From contig NZ_JAMJWG010000004.1 in the NCBI RefSeq assembly GCF_024435355.1, forward strand, positions 372,001-436,000: 64,000 nt of DNA. Direction: 5' to 3'. Source of the DNA: Streptomyces odontomachi. Lineage in GTDB: Bacteria; Actinomycetota; Actinomycetes; Streptomycetales; Streptomycetaceae. Shown here piece by piece: positions 53,982 through 62,648 of the stretch (positions are counted from its first letter, which is position 1; the number at the start of each line of letters is the position of its first letter). The position numbers and the translations under genes were made by a program. Below the pieces are notes generated by a model that was given only the letters and a program-made list of their open reading frames with translations, ran no database searches and was not told the DNA's origin.

Positions 53982-54434
53982 GGAGAGCTGTCGCCACGCG
54001 TGGTCGAGCGTCAGGCGCAACTGTGCCCTCTGTTCGGCCGTCAGGCCCTCCGTCATCCGCAGCTCCAGGTCATGGACGGGCTTCTCGTAGTCCGCGAGGA
54101 GCCGGTGGCCGAGATCGGTCAGCGCCAGGAGCAGCTCGCGCCGGTTGTCCGGATTGGGGCGCCGGACGACATGGCCGCGGGCCTGGAGGGTGCGGACCAT
54201 GTCGGCCATGGACTGGGCGGTGACGAAGGAGAAGCGGGCGAGCTGCGCGGCGGTGAGGCTGCCGTGGCGTTGCAGCACGGTCAGCGCGGTGTACTGCAAG
54301 GCGGTCACACCGGACGGCTTGAGCACCTCGTCGAGCCTCGCCCGCACCACCAGCTCGGTGCGTTTGAGCAGATACAGCAGCGACGGGGAGGCGTTCGCGC
54401 CTCGCCCGGCAGGCTGCGCGGCGGCTTCGGACAC
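53979..54434 (-). CDS. MarR-family transcriptional regulator
   Basis: A 151-aa winged-helix regulator. Core helices: VTALQYTALTVLQRHGSLTAAQLARFSFVTAQSMADMVRTLQARGHVVRR, then the wing PDNRRELLLALTDLG. The GTG start at 54434 has GGGGG ahead of it; an in-frame start further up at 54509 would overlap the promoter region. It is divergent from a four-gene catabolic operon, and two copies of CAGGAATCCTG lie between them. It probably represses that operon and itself, with release by a CoA thioester or aromatic acid, as in other MarR regulators beside acyl-CoA ligases. Confidence 0.88.
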   Translation of the reverse strand: MSEAAAQPAGRGANASPSLLYLLKRTELVVRARLDEVLKPSGVTALQYTALTVLQRHGSLTAAQLARFSFVTAQSMADMVRTLQARGHVVRRPNPDNRRELLLALTDLGHRLLADYEKPVHDLELRMTEGLTAEQRAQLRLTLDHAWRQLS

Positions 54435-54510
54435 GGCACCCCCCGTTCGACGGTCCTGGCGGCGCGCCGCCACGGCACGCCCCTGGAAGACGAGGCCACC
54501 GTACTCCATT

Positions 54511-54525
54511 GACAGGAATCCTGTC
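54511..54525. promoter_or_regulatory. Palindrome 1, probable MarR operator
   Basis: GACAGGAATCCTGTC, a perfect 15-base palindrome. It overlaps a -35-like TTGACA (54509-54514) facing the SDR gene, so a bound repressor would block RNA polymerase. Confidence 0.7.
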
Positions 54526-54545
54526 GGTCACAACACTGATGTCAC

Positions 54546-54561
54546 AGCCAGGAATCCTGTT
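54546..54561. promoter_or_regulatory. Palindrome 2, probable MarR operator
   Basis: The core CAGGAATCCTG (54549-54559) of the first palindrome is repeated exactly, 36 bases centre to centre. It lies 20 bases before the SDR start codon, within the expected leader. Confidence 0.65.
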
Positions 54562-54578
54562 GATGAAGGGTGTCGCCC

Positions 54579-55493
54579 ATGGATCTCACCGGGAAGGTCG
54601 CCGTCGTCACGGGCAGTGGCCGCGGCCTCGGGCTCGGCTACGCCCGGGCACTCGCCGCGGCCGGGGCGTCCGTCGTGGTCAACGACGTGGACCAGCAGGC
54701 CGTCGACGCGGCGGTGCGCGGCATCGAGGCGGCCGGCGGCACGGCGGTCGGGGTGGCCGCCGCCGTCGGGGAGACCGCCACGGCCGAGGAGCTGGTCGCG
54801 ACGGCGGTGCAGCGCTTCGGCCGGCTCGACGTCCTGGTGACCAACGCCGGCATCCTGCGGGACAGGGTCCTGTGGCGGATGACCGACGCCGACTTCGACG
54901 ACGTCGTACGCGTCCACCTGCGCGGCACGTTCACCTGCGCACGGGCCGCCGCGGTGCGGATGCGGGAGCAGGGCGACGGTGGGCGCCTCATCCTCATCGG
55001 CTCACCGGCCGGCCAGCGCGGGAACTTCGGCCAGACCAACTACGCGGCGGCCAAGGCCGGCATCGCGGCGATGGCCCGTACCTGGGCGATGGAACTGGCC
55101 AGGGCCCACATCACGGTGAACGCCGTCATTCCCGTGGCCGCCACCGAGATGACCAAGACCATCCCGGCCTTCGCACCGGCCATCGAGGAGGCCGAGCGCA
55201 CCGGGGCGCCGCTGCCCGACTGGCTGCGCAGGGACGAGGGGCTCGGCTCCGTCGAGGACGTCGCCGGCCTGATCACCTTCCTCGCCTCCGACGCCTCGGC
55301 CACCGTCACCGGCCAGGCGATCGGCGTCGGCGGGGACCGGCTGGCGCTCTGGACGCATCCCCAGGAGAAGAAGGCCGACCTCAGGGACGGCGGCTGGAGC
55401 GCCGACGAGATCGCCGCCGCATGGGCCGACGGTGTCGGCGCCGAACCCGAGACCTTCGGCATCCCCGCACCCCAGTCGCCGGCGGGAGACTGA
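54579..55493 (+). CDS. Short-chain dehydrogenase/reductase
   Basis: A 304-aa SDR. Cofactor motif TGSGRGLGLGYARAL, then the NAG motif VTNAGILRD and the active site SPAGQRGNFGQTNYAAAKAG with Tyr and Lys. The C-terminal extension of about 50 residues after the canonical fold (QEKKADLRDGGWSADEIAAAW) is as seen in the MFE-2/hydroxyacyl-CoA dehydrogenase-like group. It opens the operon with an amidohydrolase, a CoA ligase and a MaoC hydratase, and likely oxidises a hydroxyacyl-CoA or related alcohol. ATG at 54579 preferred, with GAAGG upstream. Confidence 0.9.
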   Translation: MDLTGKVAVVTGSGRGLGLGYARALAAAGASVVVNDVDQQAVDAAVRGIEAAGGTAVGVAAAVGETATAEELVATAVQRFGRLDVLVTNAGILRDRVLWRMTDADFDDVVRVHLRGTFTCARAAAVRMREQGDGGRLILIGSPAGQRGNFGQTNYAAAKAGIAAMARTWAMELARAHITVNAVIPVAATEMTKTIPAFAPAIEEAERTGAPLPDWLRRDEGLGSVEDVAGLITFLASDASATVTGQAIGVGGDRLALWTHPQEKKADLRDGGWSADEIAAAWADGVGAEPETFGIPAPQSPAGD

Positions 55494-55494
55494 C

Positions 55495-56385
55495 ATGACA
55501 AGACCGTCCCGTATGGACCCCGCCCAGCTGACCGCGATCGACGTGCACACGCACGCCGAGGTGTCCCGGACGGGCCATCCCGCCCTCAGTTCCGAGCTCA
55601 TGGCTGCGTCCGAGAAGTACTTCGCCGCACACGGTCACCGGATGCCCACGATCGACGAGACCGCCGACCACTACCGGCAACGGCGGATGGCGGCCGTCGT
55701 CTTCACCGTCGACGCCGAGCACGCCCTGGGCCATCCGCCCATTCCGAACGAGGAGGTCGCCGAGGACTGCGCCGCCCATCCGGACGTGCTCATCCCGTTC
55801 GCCTCACTCGACCCGTGGCGCGGACGGGCAGCGGTGCGCGAGGCCCGCAGGCTGGTCGAGGAGTACGGCGTCCGGGGCTTCAAGTTCCACCCCAGCCTCC
55901 AGGCGTTCTCACCCGACGACCGGATGGCCTATCCGCTCTACGAGGCCATCGAGGAACTCGGTGTGCCGGCCCTCTTCCACACCGGCCAGACCGGCATCGG
56001 CGCGGGGTTGCCGGGCGGCGGAGGCATCCGCCTGAAGCACTCCAACCCCCTGCTGGTCGACGACGTGGCGGTGGACTTCCCCGGCCTGCGGATCATCCTG
56101 GCGCACCCGTCGTTCCCGTGGCAGGACGAGGCGCTGGCGGTGGCGACGCACAAGCCGCACGTGTACATCGACCTGTCCGGCTGGTCACCGAAGTACTTCC
56201 CGCCGCAACTCGTCCGGTACGCCAACACGCTGCTCAAGGACAAGGTCCTCTTCGGCTCGGACTACCCGGTCATCACGCCCGACCGCTGGCTGAGCGACTT
56301 CGAGAAGCTGGACATCAAGCCGGAGGTGCGCCCGCGCATCCTCAAGGACAACGCGCTGCGGCTGCTGGGGCTCGACTCCGGCTGA
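55495..56385 (+). CDS. Amidohydrolase family 2 (ACMSD-like) enzyme
   Basis: A 296-aa metal-dependent barrel enzyme. HxH at residues 18-20 (DVHTHAE), the mid-barrel strands GFKFHPSLQAF and ALFHTGQTG, ILAHPSFPW, and the final Asp in FGSDYPVITP all fit amidohydrolase_2. Members decarboxylate or hydrolyse aromatic ring-cleavage products. The start codon lies one base past the SDR stop. Surrounding genes suggest aromatic or alicyclic acid breakdown. Confidence 0.9.
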   Translation: MTRPSRMDPAQLTAIDVHTHAEVSRTGHPALSSELMAASEKYFAAHGHRMPTIDETADHYRQRRMAAVVFTVDAEHALGHPPIPNEEVAEDCAAHPDVLIPFASLDPWRGRAAVREARRLVEEYGVRGFKFHPSLQAFSPDDRMAYPLYEAIEELGVPALFHTGQTGIGAGLPGGGGIRLKHSNPLLVDDVAVDFPGLRIILAHPSFPWQDEALAVATHKPHVYIDLSGWSPKYFPPQLVRYANTLLKDKVLFGSDYPVITPDRWLSDFEKLDIKPEVRPRILKDNALRLLGLDSG

Positions 56386-56409
56386 ACCCGGCTGATCCCG
56401 GCCAATCCC

Positions 56410-56590
56410 GACCGTTTCCGGGTCCCCGTTCTCGTCCCCGTCCCCGTCCTCGTCCCCACTCCCCTCCCCGTTTTCCTTCCCTCCCCCTCCCCCTCCCCCT
56501 ATCCCGTTCCCCGCCTCCTTTCCCGTTTCCTCCCCGTTTCCCGTTTCGGACTTCGCCTCTTGTCCCCTCCTCTCTTCCGCCCACTGCGAG
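56410..56590. other. Long pyrimidine-rich tract between operon genes
   Basis: About 180 bases in which the plus strand is almost all C and T, with recurrent CCCCGT and CCCCTCC units. It separates the amidohydrolase and ligase genes within an otherwise tight operon. Polypurine-polypyrimidine DNA can form triplexes, and C-rich unstructured RNA can be a Rho-loading site. No gene is present. Confidence 0.6.
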
Positions 56591-56645
56591 CCCCGCCGGC
56601 TCAGGCGCAGGGCTCGGCCCATCCGTCCGAAAGGAAGGGCCCCGG

Positions 56646-58130
56646 ATGCGCAACCACGGCATCGGATCCTGGACCGCGCGACGCGCCCGCAAGACACCGC
56701 ACCGGACCGCCGTCGTCCACGGGGACGTCACGCTCAGCTACGCCCAGCTGCATGACCGGGCCACGCGGCTGGCCCACCATCTGCGCGGGCTCGGGGTGCG
56801 CCCCGGCGACCGCGTCGCCTTCCTCGGCCCCAACCACCCCTCGTTCCTCCAGACCCTCTTCGCCACCGGGCAGCTCGGTGCCGTCTTCGTGCCGCTCAAC
56901 ACCCGGCTCGCCGAGCCCGAGCTACGGCACTGCCTCGTCGACTCAGGGGCGAGCGTGCTCGTGCACACCGCCGCCTTCGAGGAGTTCGCCGCGTCCTGCG
57001 ACACGCCCTGTCGCCGCACGGTGGGCGCCGCACTCGACGAGGAGCTGGCCGCCGGTGAGGCGACGCCGATCGACGTGCCCGTGACGCACGCCGACGACGC
57101 CGCGATCATGTACACCTCGGGGACGACGGGACGTGCCAAGGGCGCCGTGCTCACCCACGGGAACCTCATCTGGAACAGCCTCAACACCCTGGTGGACGGC
57201 GAGTTCCCCGACGGGTCCGTCACCCTGCTCTCCGCGCCGCTGTTCCACACGGCCGCGCTGAACATGACCTGCCTGCCCACCCTGCTCAAGGGCGGCACGC
57301 TCGTCCTGGAGGAGTCGTTCTCCGCCGCCCGCGCCCTCGAGCTCGTCGAGCGGTTCAGGGTCAGCGTGATGTTCGGCGTGCCGACCATGTTCCAGCAGAT
57401 CGCCGCCGAGCCCGGGTTCGCCGCGGCCGACCTGTCGTCGCTGCGGATGCTGATGTGTGGTGGTGCCCCGGTGCCGGAGGCGTTGATCCGGACCTACCAG
57501 CAGCGCGGGCTCGGCTTCATCCAGGGCTACGGCATGACCGAGGCCTCTCCGGGCGTGTGCCTGCTCGACGCCGAACACGCCCTGGACAAGGCCGGCAGCG
57601 CCGGGCTCCCGCACTTCTTCAGCGATGTGCGGATCGTCGATCCCGCGGGAGACGACGCCCCCTGCGGCGAGCTGCTCGTGGAGGGGCCGAACGTCATGCG
57701 TGGTTACTGGCACCGCCCCGACGAGACGGCCGCGGCGCTCGACGAGGGCTGGTTCCGCTCCGGAGACATCGCCGTCACGGACGCGGACGGGTACGTCACC
57801 ATCGTCGACCGGACCAAAGACCTGATCATTTCAGGCGGGGAGAACATCTATCCCGCCGAGATCGAAAAGGCCCTCTACGCCCACCCCGCCGTCGGCGACT
57901 GCGCCGTCATCGGTGTGCCGGACGTGACGTGGGGCGAGGTTCCCCGCGCGGTGGTGGTGCTCGCACCCGGTGCCCATGCCGCCGCCGAGGACATCCTTGC
58001 CTGCCTCGACGGGCGGCTGGCCCGTTACAAGATCCCCAAGTCACTCGTCTTCGCCGACTCGCTGCCCCGCAGCGGCGCCGGGAAGCTGCTCAAGCCCCGC
58101 ATCCGCGAGATGTTCGGTACCCGTCCCTGA
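56646..58130 (+). CDS. Acyl-CoA synthetase (AMP-forming)
   Basis: A 494-aa ANL enzyme. P-loop MYTSGTTGRAKGAVLTHGN, A5 motif FIQGYGMTEASPG, WFRSGDIAVTDADGYVTIVDR, TKDLIISGGENIYPAEIE and the catalytic lysine in PRSGAGKLLKPRIRE, all canonical. It would activate the pathway's carboxylic acid as a CoA thioester for the SDR and MaoC steps. A GAAAGGAAGG purine run precedes the ATG. A 20-base-period direct repeat covers its last codons and the following gap. Confidence 0.93.
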   Translation: MRNHGIGSWTARRARKTPHRTAVVHGDVTLSYAQLHDRATRLAHHLRGLGVRPGDRVAFLGPNHPSFLQTLFATGQLGAVFVPLNTRLAEPELRHCLVDSGASVLVHTAAFEEFAASCDTPCRRTVGAALDEELAAGEATPIDVPVTHADDAAIMYTSGTTGRAKGAVLTHGNLIWNSLNTLVDGEFPDGSVTLLSAPLFHTAALNMTCLPTLLKGGTLVLEESFSAARALELVERFRVSVMFGVPTMFQQIAAEPGFAAADLSSLRMLMCGGAPVPEALIRTYQQRGLGFIQGYGMTEASPGVCLLDAEHALDKAGSAGLPHFFSDVRIVDPAGDDAPCGELLVEGPNVMRGYWHRPDETAAALDEGWFRSGDIAVTDADGYVTIVDRTKDLIISGGENIYPAEIEKALYAHPAVGDCAVIGVPDVTWGEVPRAVVVLAPGAHAAAEDILACLDGRLARYKIPKSLVFADSLPRSGAGKLLKPRIREMFGTRP

Positions 58131-58147
58131 TATTCGGTACCCGTCCC
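58113..58147 (+). repeat. Tandem 15-base direct repeat over the ligase stop
   Basis: TTCGGTACCCGTCCC occurs at 58113-58127 and again at 58133-58147. The first copy encodes the last residues and the second is just past the stop, consistent with a small local duplication. Confidence 0.7.
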
Positions 58148-58165
58148 CGAAGGAGACCCTGCACT

Positions 58166-58630
58166 ATGGCCGCCTTGCGCACCGCCACCGGACTCGCCGG
58201 GATCAAGGCCCTCGCCGGGGCCGATCTCGGCCACAGCGAATGGCTGGAGATCACCCAGGACCGGGTGGACACCTTCGCCGACGCCACCGGCGATCACCAG
58301 TGGATCCACACCGATCCCGAGCGTGCCGCCACGGGCCCGTTCGGCGGCACGATCGCCCACGGCTATCTGACGCTGTCCCTGATCATCCCGCTCTTCAACC
58401 AGTTGCTGGCCATCGAGGGCACGTCCGTGGGCATCAACTACGGCCTGGACAAGGTCCGCTTTCCCCACCCGGTGAGGGTCGGCGCCAAGATCCGGCTGCA
58501 CGGCGCCGTGGAGTCGGTGGAGGACGTGCGCGGCAACGGCGTCGAGTTGCGGCTGGCCTTCACCGTGGAGATCGAGGGTGCCGACAAGCCCGCGTGCGCC
58601 GCGCAGGCCATCTATCGCCATTACGCCTAG
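58166..58630 (+). CDS. MaoC-like (R)-specific enoyl-CoA hydratase
   Basis: A 154-aa hot-dog-fold hydratase. The catalytic block is DRVDTFADATGDHQWIHTDPERA, with Asp and His, followed by FGGTIAHGYLTLSLI. Acts on enoyl-CoA thioesters, fitting with the ligase and SDR upstream. AAGGAG precedes the ATG. Last gene of the operon; a terminator hairpin lies 36 bases downstream. Confidence 0.92.
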   Translation: MAALRTATGLAGIKALAGADLGHSEWLEITQDRVDTFADATGDHQWIHTDPERAATGPFGGTIAHGYLTLSLIIPLFNQLLAIEGTSVGINYGLDKVRFPHPVRVGAKIRLHGAVESVEDVRGNGVELRLAFTVEIEGADKPACAAQAIYRHYA

Positions 58631-58665
58631 GGGGTGTCCGGGGCCCTGCCGCCCTCGATCGCACG

Positions 58666-58697
58666 CCGGGGCCGCGTCGTTTTCGACGCGACCCCGG
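58666..58697. terminator. Hairpin between convergent operons
   Basis: A 13-bp stem with one mismatch and a 4-base T loop (58666-58679 with 58684-58697), between the MaoC gene and the convergent peptidoglycan-binding gene. Confidence 0.7.
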
Positions 58698-58751
58698 GCC
58701 CCGGACGCCGGACCCCGGCACCGCTCAGCGCGGTGGCCCGGTCATCCCCGG

Positions 58752-59672
58752 TCATTCCCAGGCGCAGTGCACGTGGTTGCTCTCGTTGATGGCCTCGGTG
58801 GCGCCGTAGGACTTGCAGGCGCTGATGAAGGTGTCGTTGCCGACCGACATGTTGTCGGCGTCGAAGGCGATGCCCTTGTAGTGGTTGGAACCGCTCGTGT
58901 GGTCACCGCCCGCGATCTCGGTGATCAGGAACGTGTAGCCCTTGTCGGTGGCCAGCTTGAGCATGCCGTTGAGCATGTCGGTGGAGAGCCAGACCTCGCG
59001 CTCGCCGACGTCGCTGTAGCTGCTGGTCTCGGCGGTGGTGCCGTTCTTGGTGTCTGTGATGTTGGCCTGGGCCGTGGAGTCGGGGTCGCTGATGCCGCTG
59101 ACGTGGTAGTTCAGCAGCGAGATCTGCGAGTTGGCGTCGATGGACGCGGCGAGCTGGGCGCGGGTGGTGTCGCTCCCACCACCGCCGGCGCCGCCCACGA
59201 GGGCGTTCCAGGTGTCCACGGCGACGATGCCGTCGGCCGTGAGGCCGTGCTTGGTCTGGAAGTCCGTGACGGCATCGGTCACGGCCGTGCCGAAGGTCCC
59301 GTCGACGGCCAGGCCGTAGCCGTACCGGTTGAGCTGGGTCTGGGCCGCCTTCACGGCGCTTCCCGTGTCGCCGCTCTGCACGGTGACGACCAGCTTCGGC
59401 CAGGTCAGCGGGCCGACGCTGCCGTCGGCCGTGAGTCCGTTGGCGCTCTGGAAGGCCTTGACGCCGGCCTCGGTGTCGGCACCGAAGATGCCGTCGGCCG
59501 TGGTCGCGTCGCCGTGCTCGGTGAGCAGGTGCTGAATGGTCGTCACCTGGTCGCTGGTCTCGCCACGCGAAACGATGGGCCAGGTGGCCGCCGAGGCCGT
59601 GCTCGGGCCGAGCAGCACGGCTACGAGCGCCGCGAGGACCGTGGCGACGATCACGGGTAAGCGTCTTTGCAT
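58752..59672 (-). CDS. Secreted peptidoglycan-binding M15-like peptidase
   Basis: A 306-aa exported protein. The signal peptide (MQRRLPVIVATVLAALVAVLLG, cleavage near STASA) is followed by two PG_binding_1 repeats, roughly residues 38-95 and 100-160 (each with a GIFGADTEAGVKAFQ or GTFGTAVTDAVTDFQ core). A Gly-rich linker leads to a C-terminal domain with NHYKGIAFDADN and a final HVHCAWE. The His...Asp...His spacing is that of M15/VanY zinc peptidases. It probably trims cell wall peptides outside the cell. Confidence 0.87.
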   Translation of the reverse strand: MQRRLPVIVATVLAALVAVLLGPSTASAATWPIVSRGETSDQVTTIQHLLTEHGDATTADGIFGADTEAGVKAFQSANGLTADGSVGPLTWPKLVVTVQSGDTGSAVKAAQTQLNRYGYGLAVDGTFGTAVTDAVTDFQTKHGLTADGIVAVDTWNALVGGAGGGGSDTTRAQLAASIDANSQISLLNYHVSGISDPDSTAQANITDTKNGTTAETSSYSDVGEREVWLSTDMLNGMLKLATDKGYTFLITEIAGGDHTSGSNHYKGIAFDADNMSVGNDTFISACKSYGATEAINESNHVHCAWE

Positions 59673-59823
59673 GACTCTCCTTGGCCGGGCGCTGCCTGCA
59701 CGGTGAGGACAGCGGTATGGGCGTTGTGACGCATGAAATGTCATACGTCGCCAGATGCGCAAGGGACGCGAATCGCCACCGCGGGGACCGTGCGTGCGGG
59801 CGGGCCGTGCGGGCGGGCGGGCC

Positions 59824-59852
59824 GGGGTGGCCGCCGGGTCGGCGGCCACCCC
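59824..59852. terminator. Hairpin downstream of the beta-propeller gene
   Basis: A 12-bp perfect stem (GGGGTGGCCGCC at 59824-59835 with 59841-59852) and a 5-base loop, 25 bases beyond the stop of the beta-propeller gene. Confidence 0.75.
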
Positions 59853-59877
59853 TCGTTCCGCAGTGCCCGTACGTTCC

Positions 59878-61065
59878 TCAGTGCCCGTAGGCGACCAGCG
59901 TGTGGGAGGCCGGTACCACGACAAGGCCGCCGCCCGCGCCGAGGCCGGTGAGGGGCTGGGACACGTTGTGCTCGTCGGGTCCGTGGATCGGCGCGCCGAC
60001 GTCGGTGGACCAGACGGACTCACCGGTCGCCCCGTTGAGCGCCCACAGCTGACCCGTTTCGGAGCCGACGTAGACGTAGCCGTTGACGACGATCGGCGCG
60101 GTGCTGATCTGCCCGTCGCCCTTGAACGTCCAGCGGGTGGCCAGGGTGGGGGTGTACCGCTCCTGGAGGACGCCGCCGTCGACGAAGTAGCCCTCGCGGC
60201 CGTCGACAGCCGGTGCCGGCGACGAGCCGCCTGCCGCGTAGGTGTCGCGTACCGTCCCGTCGGTGGCGTCGAGCACCGAGGGGGTCATCCCCGCGTCGTC
60301 GCGTATCCAGACCCCGCCGTCGGCGACGACAGGGGTGCGGCCGCCGCCACCGGAGCACTCCGTGTCGTGGTGCCAGATCGGGTCTCCGGACCGCGGGTCG
60401 AAGGCGTAGGTCTGCTCGCAGGCGTAGGAGACGTAGACCCCGTCGGCCGTGACGGCGGGCGAGCTGTCGTCGCCGTTCGCGACCGGCCGGGTCCAGCGCA
60501 CCGCGCCGCTGGCCGCGTCCACGGCGTACAGGGTGCCGCCCGAGCCGGCGCCGCCCGTGTACACCAGCCCGCCGGCGAACGTGGGCGGCGAGGTGAAGGA
60601 GTACTGCCCGGGCAGCGTGACGGTCCACAGCTGCGCCCCGGTGGCCGGGTCGAACGCGGTCAGCACGCCGTCGTAGTTCTGGGCGTAGAGCCGGCCGTCC
60701 CCGTAGGCGAGCGCGGACCACCAGTAGGTGCCGCCGAGGTCGACGGGCGCCCACGCGTCCTGCCCCGTGGTGGCGTCCACGGCGTACAGGGTGGTGCCGT
60801 ACCCGTCCGGCGAGGCGGCGGTGGCGAACACGCGCCCGCCGGCCACGATCGGGTAGGAGACGTCCCCGCCCAGGTCGCGTGACCACTTCTCGCCGAGCGG
60901 CGGCGCACCCACGCCGGTGTCGAGCAGGCTGCCGTCATGCTGTGCGTTGCTCTGGTAGGTGACCGAGACTCCGGTCTGCGTCGTCTGCGCGGTGCCCGGC
61001 GTCGTGAGCCCCACGACCGACAGCGCCGCGCCGCACAGGACGACGATGGTTCTTCGAAGTTTCAC
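59878..61065 (-). CDS. Secreted PQQ-type beta-propeller protein
   Basis: A 395-aa exported protein: signal peptide MKLRRTIVVLCGAALSVVGL with cleavage near GTAQT, then seven or so blades of the PQQ/WD-like type. Repeats such as TLYAVDATTGQDAW, LTAFDPATGAQLW, TLYAVDAASGAVRW and LWALNGATGESVW are the classic AxDxxTGxxxW motif. No catalytic residues of quinoprotein dehydrogenases were seen, so a binding or scaffold role outside the cell is more likely. GTG start. Confidence 0.9.
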   Translation of the reverse strand: MKLRRTIVVLCGAALSVVGLTTPGTAQTTQTGVSVTYQSNAQHDGSLLDTGVGAPPLGEKWSRDLGGDVSYPIVAGGRVFATAASPDGYGTTLYAVDATTGQDAWAPVDLGGTYWWSALAYGDGRLYAQNYDGVLTAFDPATGAQLWTVTLPGQYSFTSPPTFAGGLVYTGGAGSGGTLYAVDAASGAVRWTRPVANGDDSSPAVTADGVYVSYACEQTYAFDPRSGDPIWHHDTECSGGGGRTPVVADGGVWIRDDAGMTPSVLDATDGTVRDTYAAGGSSPAPAVDGREGYFVDGGVLQERYTPTLATRWTFKGDGQISTAPIVVNGYVYVGSETGQLWALNGATGESVWSTDVGAPIHGPDEHNVSQPLTGLGAGGGLVVVPASHTLVAYGH

Positions 61066-61219
61066 TCAGGTGTCCCTCATCATTCGGCTTCGCACGTGGC
61101 GATGCGTACGGGGCGGGCCGGCCCCCGGATGCGGCGGTCGGCTCCGAGCCCGTGACATGTGCCGAAGATAGCGAAACGCACTGACAACGCGGGTGGTTGA
61201 GCGACTTCGCCCTACGCGG

Positions 61220-61873
61220 CTACTGCTGCTCCTGCTCCGGGGCGGCGGCCGCAAGGTCGTCGATGCTGCCGGACATGATCGTGCGCAGCTGCTCGGTGAT
61301 GTGCTGGGCGGGCCAGTCCCACCAGGCGATGTCCAGCAGGCGGGCGATGTCCTCGTCGCTGTGGCGGCGCCGGATGAGGGTGGCCGGATTGCCGCCGACG
61401 ATGCCGTAGTCGGGGACGTCGTCGACGACGACGGAACCGGAGGCGACGATCGCCCCGTGCCCGATCCGGACCCCGGGCATGATCATGGCCTGGTAGCCGA
61501 ACCAGACGTCGTTGCCGACCACGGTGTCGCCGCGCCCGGGCAGACCGGTGATCAGATCGAAGTGCTCGGCCCACGAGCCGCCCATGATGGGGAACGGGAA
61601 CGTCGAGGGCCCGCTCATGCGGTGGTTGGCGCCGTTCATGATGAACCGCACTCCCTCGCCGAGCGCGCAGAACTTTCCGATGACCAGCCTTTCCGGCCCG
61701 TAGTGGTACAGCACGTTGCGGGTCTCGAAGGCGGTCGGATCGTCGGGATCGTCGTAGTAGGAGAATTCGCCGACCTCGATCAGCGGCGAGGTGACCAGCG
61801 GCTTCAACAGCACGACACGCGGCTGGTCGGGTATCGGGTGCAGCACGGTCGGATCGGCGGGAACGGCTGGCAT
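61220..61873 (-). CDS. Vat/CatB-like xenobiotic O-acetyltransferase
   Basis: A 217-aa left-handed beta-helix acetyltransferase. Hexapeptide repeats (VIGKFCALGEGV, TVVGNDVWFGYQAMIMPGVRIGHGAIVASGSVVVDDV) and the catalytic histidine in MNGANHRMSGPSTFPFP match the Vat/CatB (XAT) group. Members inactivate streptogramins or chloramphenicol, but many chromosomal copies have unknown substrates. ATG start; stands alone between the beta-propeller and DinB-like genes. Confidence 0.9.
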   Translation of the reverse strand: MPAVPADPTVLHPIPDQPRVVLLKPLVTSPLIEVGEFSYYDDPDDPTAFETRNVLYHYGPERLVIGKFCALGEGVRFIMNGANHRMSGPSTFPFPIMGGSWAEHFDLITGLPGRGDTVVGNDVWFGYQAMIMPGVRIGHGAIVASGSVVVDDVPDYGIVGGNPATLIRRRHSDEDIARLLDIAWWDWPAQHITEQLRTIMSGSIDDLAAAAPEQEQQ

Positions 61874-61981
61874 CGCTAATCGACTTCCTCACGCGGTACG
61901 GCCGGAACTGGGCTGCCCATGATCGCAGACTGCCGCGGCGCGCCGCCGCGGCCGACACCTGGGCCTGGGCCCGGGCGTCGG

Positions 61982-62581
61982 CTAACGCGTGGGGCCGTGG
62001 TCGGGCTCAGCCGCCTTGGCGGCCCGCTCGATCTTCGCGCACATCTCCTTCCAGTAATCCCTGTCGTGCCCGTGCAAGGCCTCGCCGTCCGCGTACGCGC
62101 CGACCGCGCCGTCGAGTTGTTCCCGCAGGATGTCGGCGTGTCCGGCGTGCCGGTTGGTCTCGTTGAGCACATGGACCATGACGTTGAAGAGCTTCACGTG
62201 TGGACGGGGCCACCAGGGCACGAACCCGGGCGCGTCGATGGCGAGCGCCTTGATCGTCGCGTCCGTGTGCTCCCCCACGCGCCGGTAGAGGCCGACGATC
62301 TGTTCCCGTGTCTCGTGCTCGGTGACCCAGTGTTCGTCCTTCCACGCGGCGTCGTCGTCCCAACGGGGCACGGTGTCGGGGAAGGGCCGGTCGAAGACCT
62401 CGCCCAGGTACCTGGCGTCGCAGAACGCCACGTGCTTGACCAGGCCGAGGAGGTTGGTCCCGGTGTCGGTCAGGGGGCGGCGGACGTCGTACTCGGACAG
62501 CCCGTCAAGCTTCCAGAGCAGCGCCGCGCGTGCCCGCCGAAGATCGTTGTGGAGGTACTCTTTCGCGAATTCGTCGACCAC
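61982..62581 (-). CDS. DinB/DUF664-family protein
   Basis: A 199-aa four-helix-bundle protein of the DinB-like superfamily. Conserved His positions of the metal site appear in LVKHVAFCDARYLGEV and in MVHVLNETNRHAGHADILREQLDG. These proteins often act as metal-dependent thiol transferases or have unknown roles. GTG start. No operon partner; the aldo/keto reductase gene upstream on the same strand is 67 bases away. Confidence 0.87.
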   Translation of the reverse strand: MVDEFAKEYLHNDLRRARAALLWKLDGLSEYDVRRPLTDTGTNLLGLVKHVAFCDARYLGEVFDRPFPDTVPRWDDDAAWKDEHWVTEHETREQIVGLYRRVGEHTDATIKALAIDAPGFVPWWPRPHVKLFNVMVHVLNETNRHAGHADILREQLDGAVGAYADGEALHGHDRDYWKEMCAKIERAAKAAEPDHGPTR

Positions 62582-62648
62582 GGGGTGTCAGCCTGCCATG
62601 CGCCGTCGATGGATGGGAATGTCCGTCGCGCCGGGCCTCCGGATCGGC

